Origin: Bacillota bacterium
GTDB lineage: Bacteria; Bacillota; Clostridia; Christensenellales; Aristaeellaceae
Assembly (NCBI GenBank): GCA_023444095.1
Contig: JAEZRP010000045.1
Coordinates: 19,193-83,192, forward strand
Direction of reading: 5' to 3'
DNA length: 64,000 bases
Shown: positions 58,041-64,000 of the stretch, one piece after another
Layout of the letters: each line of letters begins with the position of its first letter
How positions within the stretch are numbered: position 1 is the first letter of the stretch
Position numbers and translations under genes: made by a program
Notes under the pieces: model-generated
What the model saw: the letters and a program-made list of their open reading frames with translations, nothing else
Told to the model about the DNA's origin: nothing
Database searches by the model: none

Positions 58041-58520
58041 TCATTCCGGGTACCTCAGCCTCCCAGCATCCGGGCACTCGAACACCTCGCGAAGATATTT
58101 CTTCGCGTGGTACTTGGCCATGGAGAGGTTCATGTCGAGGTAATTGCCGCACTGAGCGGCTGACGCGCCGGGGATTTCTCCGTCGAAGGAAGCGATGAAC
58201 GAAAGCATGTCCCCGACGAGCGGGAACACGTCCGCGGGACTTGCCTCCCCCGCGACGATCATGTAAAAGCCCGTGCGACAGCCCATCGGTCCGAAATACA
58301 CGATGCGCTCACCCCATTCGGGGTGGTTGCGCAGATAGGTCGCGCCCAGGTGCTCGACGGCGTGCACGGCGGCGGTGTCCATCGGGGGCTCCTCGTTGGG
58401 CCGCGTCATGCGCAGGTCAAACGTGACGACGTTCGCGCCGCCCACGCGGTCGACGCGCGAGACGTAGAGTCCGGTGAGCAGGCGGAGATGGTCGACCGTG
58501 AAGCTCGCGATCGTCTCCAT
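58041..58520 (-). CDS. luxS: S-ribosylhomocysteine lyase LuxS
   Basis: This 159-residue enzyme starts at ATG 58520, immediately after the rubrerythrin stop codon. LuxS markers are the zinc site AVHAVEHLGATYLRN (H-x3-H), ERIVYFGPMGCRTGFYMI with the catalytic Cys, and CGNYLDMNLSMAKYHAKKYL near the end. It splits S-ribosylhomocysteine into homocysteine and the autoinducer-2 precursor in the activated methyl cycle. No SAM riboswitch is visible. Confidence 0.97.
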   Translation of the reverse strand: METIASFTVDHLRLLTGLYVSRVDRVGGANVVTFDLRMTRPNEEPPMDTAAVHAVEHLGATYLRNHPEWGERIVYFGPMGCRTGFYMIVAGEASPADVFPLVGDMLSFIASFDGEIPGASAAQCGNYLDMNLSMAKYHAKKYLREVFECPDAGRLRYPE

Positions 58521-59057
58521 CTAATAGTTTGCGGCGCGGAGCTCGAAATAGGCCTTGGGATGCGCGCACACGGGGCAGAGATCGGGCGCTTCCTTGCCGA
58601 CGTGGATGTGTCCGCAGTTGCGGCAGATCCAGATCATGTCCCCCTCGCGGGAGAAGACCAGTCCGCCCTCGATATTCGCGAGCAGCTTGCGATAGCGCTC
58701 CTCGTGCTCCTTCTCGATGGCGGCGACGCCGTCGAACAGTCTGGCGATGGCATCGAAGCCCTCCTCGCGGGCCTCGGCTGCGAACTTGACGTACATGTCG
58801 GTCCACTCGTAATGCTCGCCGGCTGCGCAGTCTGCGAGATTAACGTTCGTCGCGGGCATCCCGCCGTGCAGCAGCTTGAACCAGAGCTTGGCGTGCTCCT
58901 TTTCGTTCGCGGAGGTCTCCGCAAAGTACGCGGCGATCTGCTCGTAGCCGTCCTTCTTTGCCTGAGAGGCATAATACTCGTACTTCACGCGTGCCTGACT
59001 CTCGCCCGCATACGCCGCCATGAGATTGGCCTCGGTCCTTGTGCCCTTGATGTTCAT
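58521..59057 (-). CDS. rbr: Rubrerythrin
   Basis: This 178-residue protein starts at ATG 59057 after GAGGAGGAG. The N-terminal four-helix diiron domain has GESQARVKYEYYASQAKK, SANEKEHAKLWF and the late EKEHEERY; the C-terminal rubredoxin domain has CRNCGHIHVGKEAPDLCPVC, four cysteines for one iron. It reduces hydrogen peroxide in anaerobes. It is transcribed with luxS. Confidence 0.96.
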   Translation of the reverse strand: MNIKGTRTEANLMAAYAGESQARVKYEYYASQAKKDGYEQIAAYFAETSANEKEHAKLWFKLLHGGMPATNVNLADCAAGEHYEWTDMYVKFAAEAREEGFDAIARLFDGVAAIEKEHEERYRKLLANIEGGLVFSREGDMIWICRNCGHIHVGKEAPDLCPVCAHPKAYFELRAANY

Positions 59058-59088
59058 GGGAATCTCCTCCTCGAAAGATGATAAGTCC

Positions 59089-59116
59089 ATTATAACCATT
59101 TCGCTAAGTTTGTAAA
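59089..59116 (-). promoter_or_regulatory. Promoter of the rubrerythrin/luxS operon
   Basis: On the reverse strand TTTACA (59116-59111), 16 bases, TATAAT (59094-59089). Confidence 0.7.
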
Positions 59117-59127
59117 CCCTGCCTTCT

Positions 59128-59856
59128 TCAAAAGCGGTATGGCAGAACGCAGCCGGAGACGTAGTCGGCGGCGCGCGAGCACAGAAACGCCACGCCCTCC
59201 GCCACGTCCTGCGGCGTCACTCCTTCGCGCGCGGCAGATCCTTTCGCGCGGTAGCAGCGCGCGCATGCCTCCTCGAACGATTGGAACGCATCGACCGGCC
59301 CAGGCGCGACCGCGTTGACCGTAACGCCCGCCTTCCACGCCTCGCCCGCCGCGAGCCGGAGTGCCTCAATCCGGGCGGCCTTCGCCGCGTTGTACGCGTA
59401 GGCGGGGGAAGGAATGTCCATGTTCGACGCGATGCCGACGATCCGTCCCCACTTCCGCTTCGCCATCTCCGCGAGCGCGAGGGGCAGAAGGTTGTAGACG
59501 GGCGCGAGCTCCTGAAACGCGTCCCGCGCGGCGAGCCCGGACCTGAGCTCCGCGGGCTTCTCCATGTGAAAGTCTGCCCCCGGCCCGACGACGACGATGT
59601 CCACCTTCCCGTACGCGCAAAGCGCTTCTTCGAAGAGTCCCTCGCAGTCTGTCCGTTCAAACACGTCCCCCCGCGCGACGACCGCCTCTCCGCCCCGCGC
59701 GCGGATGTGCGCGGCAACCGCCTCCGCACCGTCCCGGTTGGCCCGGTAGTTGACGACGACCGCGATCCCTTCCCGCGCAAGCGTCAGCGCGATCGAGCGC
59801 CCCATCCCCGCGCCGGACGCGCCCGTCACGATCGCGACTTTTCCCCCGTGCGCCAT
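59128..59856 (-). CDS. Short-chain dehydrogenase/reductase
   Basis: This 242-residue protein starts at ATG 59856 after AAGGAGGGG. It has the nucleotide motif TGASGAGMGRSIA, catalytic Tyr-Lys in YNAAKAARIEAL, and PGPVDAF after strand 6. The catalytic Ser before it is at the expected site in GIASNMD. Such enzymes oxidise or reduce alcohols with NAD(P)H; 3-oxoacyl reductase-like activity is possible. No pathway context. Confidence 0.9.
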   Translation of the reverse strand: MAHGGKVAIVTGASGAGMGRSIALTLAREGIAVVVNYRANRDGAEAVAAHIRARGGEAVVARGDVFERTDCEGLFEEALCAYGKVDIVVVGPGADFHMEKPAELRSGLAARDAFQELAPVYNLLPLALAEMAKRKWGRIVGIASNMDIPSPAYAYNAAKAARIEALRLAAGEAWKAGVTVNAVAPGPVDAFQSFEEACARCYRAKGSAAREGVTPQDVAEGVAFLCSRAADYVSGCVLPYRF

Positions 59857-59955
59857 GCGACCCCCTCCTTTTTCCAAATCGTATCACAGGAACATATGTT
59901 CGTCAACCTGCCGAATGAATTTTACGGCGCGTTCGCCTTCCGGTAGAATCCGCGG

Positions 59956-59985
59956 TTGATCTTTCCGTCCATATTATACTATAAT
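59956..59985 (+). promoter_or_regulatory. Promoter of the TetR/aminopeptidase operon
   Basis: TTGATC (59956-59961), 18 bases, TATAAT (59980-59985). Confidence 0.6.
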
Positions 59986-60018
59986 AACGACAATGAAGCG
60001 GCGGGGGGATGGGGCGGC

Positions 60019-60615
60019 ATGCGGGATTCCGACAGAAGGATTCGGTATACAAAGATGGTGCTGCGGGAGAGCCTGTTATCGATCCTGCAGACAAAGCCCG
60101 TGAGTCGCATCAGCGTGACGGAGGTCTGCCAGGCGGCGGGGTTGAACCGCGGCACGTTTTACGCGCACTATGCGGACCCCTACGAGCTTCTGACCCAGAT
60201 TGAGAACGATCTCTATCAGGAACTCGCAGAGGCGCTCTCGAAGGACATCGGTGGACCGGACATCGACGGGCTTCTTCTGAATATCATGAACGTGCTCGAC
60301 CGCAACCGCGACATGTGTCGCGTCATACTGGGCGAAAACGGCGGGACGCAGTTCATACGCCGCATCCTCGCGATGGCGCGCGCGTTCTTCATGTCCGCAT
60401 GGACGTGCAAGGAGGGCATGCCGGAGGAAACCGCCGACGATATCTACCGCTACCTCTCCGCCGGGAGCATCGACGTGGTGCGCCATTGGCTTCTGAACGA
60501 CGACGCGCGCACCCGGCAGGAGGTCGCGCACATCATCTCCGGCATCTGCAAATCGATCGTCAGCGCCTTCATGGAACCGGCGCAAAGGATAGAAACGAGA
60601 GGGAAAACGCAATGA
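60019..60615 (+). CDS. TetR/AcrR-family transcriptional regulator
   Basis: This 198-residue regulator starts at ATG 60019 after a G-rich site. The helix-turn-helix (KPVSRISVTEVCQAAGLNRGTFYAHY) is at residues 25-50; the C-terminal region is helical (TetR_C-like). It overlaps the aminopeptidase gene by four bases and is probably co-transcribed. Whether it regulates its own operon is unknown. Confidence 0.9.
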   Translation: MRDSDRRIRYTKMVLRESLLSILQTKPVSRISVTEVCQAAGLNRGTFYAHYADPYELLTQIENDLYQELAEALSKDIGGPDIDGLLLNIMNVLDRNRDMCRVILGENGGTQFIRRILAMARAFFMSAWTCKEGMPEETADDIYRYLSAGSIDVVRHWLLNDDARTRQEVAHIISGICKSIVSAFMEPAQRIETRGKTQ

Positions 60616-61727
60616 TGGATCCGAGGATTGAAAAGCTGGCAAACACGCTCGTGAACTTCTCGACGGAGGCAAAGCCGGGCGACAACGTGCTCGTCAGCGC
60701 CACGAACGGCTGCGAACCGCTCGTGAAGGCGCTCGTCCGGGCGATCTACGCGGCGGGCGCGCGACCGTTCGTATGGCAGAGTTCGACGGAGGTCGAGCGT
60801 GCCCTCGCCATGGGCTGCACAGAGGAACAGCTGAGACTGCGCGCCGAGGCAGACGGGCTTCTCATGAAGAACATGCAGTGCTACATCGGCTTTTCCGGCA
60901 TCGAGAACAACTTCGAAACCTCCGACGTGCCCGCCGAGCGCGCGAACCTGTTCGCCCGGTACTACGCGAAGCCCGTGCACGGCGACATCCGCGTGCCTCG
61001 CACCCGCTGGTGCGTGCTCCGCTATCCGACGCGCGCCATGGCGCAGATGGCCTCCATGTCGACGGAATCATTCGAGGATTTCTACTTCGACGTCTGCACA
61101 ATGGACTATTCCAAAATGGAGCGCGCCATGGCCCCGCTCGCCGCGCTCATGGAAAGGACCAACCGCGTGCGCATCGTCGGCCCGGGCACCGATCTGTCGT
61201 TCTCCATTCAGGGCATGCCCGCCATCCCCTGCGCCGGGCGCAAGAATATCCCCGACGGCGAAATCTTCACCGCCCCCATCAAGGATTCCGTGAACGGCGT
61301 CATCCAGTATAACACACCCTCGACCCGCGACGGCTTCCTGTTCGAGCGCGTGCGACTCACGTTCAAGGACGGCCGGATCACCGACGCGCAGGCGAACGAC
61401 ACCGCGCGCGTTCAAAAGGTGTTCGAGTGCGACCCCGGCGCCAAGTACGTGGGCGAGTTCGCCATCGGCGTCAACCCCTTTATCACCAAGGCCATGAACA
61501 ATACCCTCTTCGACGAGAAGATTATGGGCTCGTTCCACTTCACCCCCGGGGCGTGCTACGACGAGTGCGACAACGGAAACAAATCCGCCCTCCATTGGGA
61601 CCTCGTCTCCATCCAAACCCCCGACTACGGCGGGGGAGAGATGTACTTTGACGACGTGCTGGTGAGGAAGGACGGACGGTTCGCGATCCAGGAACTGGAG
61701 GGACTGAATCCGGAAAACTTGAAGTAG
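60612..61727 (+). CDS. Aminopeptidase, M29 family
   Basis: This 371-residue metallopeptidase overlaps the TetR stop codon (ATGA). M29 features include GDNVLVSATNGCEPLVKALV, the metal-ligand region NIPDGEIFTAPIKDSVNG, EFAIGVNPFI, FHFTPGACYDEC and SALHWDLV. It removes N-terminal residues from peptides in the cytoplasm. A GGGCCC-rich hairpin follows. Confidence 0.9.
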   Translation: MMDPRIEKLANTLVNFSTEAKPGDNVLVSATNGCEPLVKALVRAIYAAGARPFVWQSSTEVERALAMGCTEEQLRLRAEADGLLMKNMQCYIGFSGIENNFETSDVPAERANLFARYYAKPVHGDIRVPRTRWCVLRYPTRAMAQMASMSTESFEDFYFDVCTMDYSKMERAMAPLAALMERTNRVRIVGPGTDLSFSIQGMPAIPCAGRKNIPDGEIFTAPIKDSVNGVIQYNTPSTRDGFLFERVRLTFKDGRITDAQANDTARVQKVFECDPGAKYVGEFAIGVNPFITKAMNNTLFDEKIMGSFHFTPGACYDECDNGNKSALHWDLVSIQTPDYGGGEMYFDDVLVRKDGRFAIQELEGLNPENLK

Positions 61728-61750
61728 AGCGATGATCGAAAGATCCCAGA

Positions 61751-61785
61751 CAGGGCCCCCGCGCTTGCAAAGCGCGAGGGCCCTG
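61751..61785 (+). repeat. Long perfect hairpin after the aminopeptidase gene
   Basis: CAGGGCCCC-CGCGCTT and AAGCGCG-AGGGCCCTG pair with one mismatch around a three-base GCA loop. No T-run follows, so it may be an mRNA-stabilising end or a decayed member of the mosaic repeat family. Confidence 0.55.
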
Positions 61786-61857
61786 TCCGTCTGGCGAAGG
61801 GGCGATGCGCATGCACGCCTTCCTCAACCCCCACGCGCAATTTAACAATTCTTCCCC

Positions 61858-61906
61858 TTGACAAGGGTCATACCTGTGTCTATACTGTTCGTATTGTATA
61901 TATACA
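61858..61906 (+). promoter_or_regulatory. Promoter and GntR operator of the ABC operon
   Basis: TTGACA (61858-61863), exactly 17 bases, TATACT (61881-61886). The perfect palindrome TGTATATATACA (61895-61906) lies at the predicted start, the typical place for a YtrA-type operator. Autoregulation by the first gene is inferred. Confidence 0.75.
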
Positions 61907-61927
61907 GTCGTTCCCGGAGGTGTGGAG

Positions 61928-62302
61928 ATGGACATCGTCATCAGTAATTCCAGCGGGCAGCCCATCTACGCGCAGATCTACGCGCAGATCAAAAGCTGCA
62001 TCCTCTCAGGCGAGCTTCGCGAAGGAGATTTACTCCCTTCCATCCGGACCCTGGCCAAAGATCTCAGAATTAGCGTGATCACCACCAAGCGCGCGTACGA
62101 CGAATTGGAGAAGGATGGCTACATCTATACGGTCTCTACAAAGGGCTGCTACGTGGCGGAAAAGAACCTCGATCTGATCCGGGAAACGAACCTCCGGCAA
62201 ATCGAGGAACACATCGCAAGGATATACGAACTTGCCCCATCCTGTGGCTTGAGCGTAGACGACGTAGTAGAGATGTTCCGGCTCATGCGAAGCTCCGAAT
62301 AA
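61928..62302 (+). CDS. GntR-family regulator, YtrA type
   Basis: This 124-residue protein starts at ATG 61928, seven bases after CCGGAGG. A winged helix (GQPIYAQIYAQIKSCILSGEL, LPSIRTLAKDLRISVITTKRAYDELEKDGY) is followed by a short dimerisation tail. YtrA-type regulators lack a ligand domain and repress adjacent ABC transporter genes. A palindromic operator in its own promoter fits this. Confidence 0.92.
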   Translation: MDIVISNSSGQPIYAQIYAQIKSCILSGELREGDLLPSIRTLAKDLRISVITTKRAYDELEKDGYIYTVSTKGCYVAEKNLDLIRETNLRQIEEHIARIYELAPSCGLSVDDVVEMFRLMRSSE

Positions 62303-62346
62303 GCAGCTATCCCAAACGCCATGAATCATATCAAGGAGAATGCGAT

Positions 62347-63189
62347 ATGAACGCGATCGAAATCAAGGATCTGAGCAAACAGTATGCCGATTTTGCGTTG
62401 AACAAGATCAGCTTTTCCCTCCCCACGGGATGTATCCTGGGCCTGGTGGGGGAGAACGGTGCGGGCAAGAGCACCACAATCAACCTCATCATGAACGCGC
62501 TTCCCTCGGATGGCGGAAGCGTCCAGGTACTGGGGACGGACAACCGAAGCCCGCAGTTCCAGGCACTCAAGGAGGATATCGGTGTCGTGCTGGATGAGGC
62601 CTATTATCCGGAAGTTCTGAGCGCGCGCAACGTGAATGCGGTTATGAAGCACACCTATCAGAATTGGGATGAGCGCCGATACTATGAGCTTCTCAAGAAG
62701 TTCGATCTGCCCGACCGAAAGATGTTCCGGGAATTCTCACGCGGCATGAAGATGAAGCTCGCGATCGCAGTGGCGCTTTCCCACCGCTCCCGGCTCTTAA
62801 TCCTGGACGAGGCGACGAGCGGTCTCGACCCCATCGTGCGCGACGAGATCCTCGACCTGTTCAACGAATTTACGAGGGACGAAGGGCGGTCGGTGCTGAT
62901 TTCTTCCCACATCGTCAGCGATCTGGAAAAAATCTGCGATTACATCGCATTCCTCCACAAGGGCAGACTCGTGCTCTTTGAGGAAAAAGATCGGCTGCTG
63001 GAGGAATACGCCATTTTGAAGCTCACCCGGGACGCGCTGCGGGACATCCCTCCCGCAGCAATCCGCGGCAAAAAGGATACCGGCTTCGGCGCGGAAGTGC
63101 TTGTTCGGAAATCCCTGGTGTCGGACGCGTTCCATGCGGAGCACACGACGCTCGAAGATATCATCCTGTTCCTCGCGAAGGGAGTGTAG
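62347..63189 (+). CDS. ABC transporter ATPase (YtrB/BcrA-like)
   Basis: This 280-residue ATPase starts at ATG 62347 after AAGGAG. It has Walker A GENGAGKST, a Q-loop in VVLDEAYYP, signature FSRGMKMKLAIAVAL (Arg in place of Gly in SGG), Walker B LLILDEATSGLD and the switch histidine ISSHIVSDLEKICD. With the next permease it probably exports or is linked to antibiotic resistance. It is the second gene of the operon. Confidence 0.93.
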   Translation: MNAIEIKDLSKQYADFALNKISFSLPTGCILGLVGENGAGKSTTINLIMNALPSDGGSVQVLGTDNRSPQFQALKEDIGVVLDEAYYPEVLSARNVNAVMKHTYQNWDERRYYELLKKFDLPDRKMFREFSRGMKMKLAIAVALSHRSRLLILDEATSGLDPIVRDEILDLFNEFTRDEGRSVLISSHIVSDLEKICDYIAFLHKGRLVLFEEKDRLLEEYAILKLTRDALRDIPPAAIRGKKDTGFGAEVLVRKSLVSDAFHAEHTTLEDIILFLAKGV

Positions 63190-63192
63190 CGT

Positions 63193-63804
63193 ATGAAGGC
63201 TTTGATTCTCAAGGATCTGTTTACGTTGTTTAAGCAGCTCAAGTTTTTTCTCCTGGTGATCGTGGTGTTCGCATGCCTGCCGGGCTCCTCGTTCGCTGGC
63301 TTTGCGATCATCTACGCGGCAATGCTGCCAATTACGGCCCTCGCGTACGACGAGCGGTCCAAGTGGAACCACCTCGCCGCCATGATGCCATACTCCACAA
63401 GTCGGCTTGTGTTGAGCAAGTACGTGCTCGGATATCTTCTGACCGCAGCAGCTGTCGTCCTCTCTGTGGCGACGCAGTTCGTCGTGGCCCTTGTCCGGCG
63501 CATTTCCTTTGGGGGAGTGGATCTGATCACCGGCCTGCTGTTCTTCTGTATCGCTTTAATCCTGCAGTCAATCAACCTGCCGTTCATGTTCCGGTTCGGC
63601 GTGGAAAAGGGAAGACTGGCCTTTATCCTCCTCATCGTTATCAGCACATCGATCATGACGTTGGGGCAGAATATCCTCAAGATGTTCGCGAGCGTCACCG
63701 GCAACATGATGCTTGCCCTTGCAATCGCCGCCCTGGCGGCGGTAGCGATCAATGCGGTTTCCATTCTCGCGTCCAAAAAGCTGTATCAGAACGCCAAGAA
63801 TTAA
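63193..63804 (+). CDS. ABC-2 type transporter permease
   Basis: This 203-residue protein starts at ATG 63193 after GGGAG, three bases after the ATPase stop. It has about six hydrophobic helices (FFLLVIVVFACLPGSSF, AIIYAAMLPITALAYDERSKW) resembling ABC-2 permeases of YtrC type. It is the membrane partner of the preceding ATPase. Confidence 0.87.
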   Translation: MKALILKDLFTLFKQLKFFLLVIVVFACLPGSSFAGFAIIYAAMLPITALAYDERSKWNHLAAMMPYSTSRLVLSKYVLGYLLTAAAVVLSVATQFVVALVRRISFGGVDLITGLLFFCIALILQSINLPFMFRFGVEKGRLAFILLIVISTSIMTLGQNILKMFASVTGNMMLALAIAALAAVAINAVSILASKKLYQNAKN

Positions 63805-63856
63805 AAGGCTCCGCCGCCCGGAAAACCCCTCCCTTCCGAAGAACGGAGTGCGTATC
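63805..63856. other. Intergenic region before the final terminator
   Basis: A short gap holding GC-rich sequence and no gene. Beyond 63898 the reverse strand could hold the C-terminal end of a gene whose body lies outside the window, but nothing is certain. Confidence 0.3.
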
Positions 63857-63897
63857 ATCCTGGCCGGTTCAAAGAGAGATGCCGGCCAGGATCAATT
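63857..63897 (+). terminator. Likely terminator of the ABC operon
   Basis: ATCCTGGCCGG (63857-63867) pairs perfectly with CCGGCCAGGAT (63882-63892) over eleven pairs with a 14-base loop, followed by CAATTCTG. It could serve both strands. Confidence 0.6.
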
Positions 63898-64000
63898 CTG
63901 CCCTGCGGACACACAACGGCAACAATCCCAGTTCGCGTAATTTTGCCGACCGGGCGCGGAACCCTCAGTGGAGCGGCAAAAAAGATCCCTCCGGAATCAT

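Noticed and set aside
63898..64000. Gene on the reverse strand at the right end
   Set aside because: Only a short stretch is visible, all frames are inconclusive and no start can be assigned.

Overview
The window reads as a chromosomal segment of a GC-rich, Gram-positive, probably spore-forming anaerobe of the class Clostridia. Supporting this are strong AGGAGG-type ribosome binding sites with TTGACA/TATAAT-like promoters, Gram-positive LexA boxes (CGAAC-N4-GTTC), perfect ParB/Spo0J parS palindromes, exosporium-type collagen-like proteins (BclA/BclB relatives) behind sigma-K-like promoters, rubrerythrin, LuxS and a heterodimeric ABC exporter. The species cannot be named from sequence alone.

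Region 1 (1-9.4 kb) is a LacI-controlled catabolic unit. A LacI-family repressor (cut by the window edge) diverges from an operon of nucleoside hydrolase, oligopeptide-type ABC permeases and ATPases, two very small proteins, a secreted binding protein and a uroporphyrinogen-decarboxylase-like protein. Both divergent promoters carry the same TGGAAACG operator half-site.

Region 2 (9.4-21.5 kb) looks accessory. It holds an orphan gene with two LexA boxes, then a potassium-uptake module: KdpD-like kinase, OmpR-type regulator, TPR protein, two TrkA-like subunits, a 33-residue membrane peptide, TrkH and a membrane-anchored small domain protein. Next come a B3/4-domain protein, an EamA exporter, its divergent MocR regulator and a metallo-beta-lactamase-fold protein. 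Two diverged copies of a tRNA 3'-half plus terminator (10.49-10.63 and 21.33-21.47 kb) bracket this stretch like attachment-site scars.

Region 3 (21.6-25.0 kb) encodes three paralogous spore-surface-like proteins. Two contain collagen-like Gly-Pro-Thr tracts and one is membrane-anchored without collagen.

Region 4 (25.2-63.8 kb) looks like chromosomal backbone: a nucleotidyltransferase/histidine-phosphatase fusion, a multispanning membrane protein, a frameshifted acetyltransferase, a WalJ-like hydrolase, a radical SAM protein, the ABC exporter pair, a phosphoesterase between two parS sites, cell-envelope genes, recA, a glycan-assembly cluster, an rRNA methyltransferase, five tiny proteins in three units, luxS with rubrerythrin, a TetR/aminopeptidase operon and a YtrA-type GntR/ABC operon. 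From 26.1 kb onward many gene junctions carry members of a mosaic palindromic repeat family; I saw none between 1 and 26 kb. This contrast, with the tRNA-like scars, supports a boundary between an accessory half and a backbone half.

No rRNA, intact tRNA, CRISPR array, transposase, integrase or replication origin was found.
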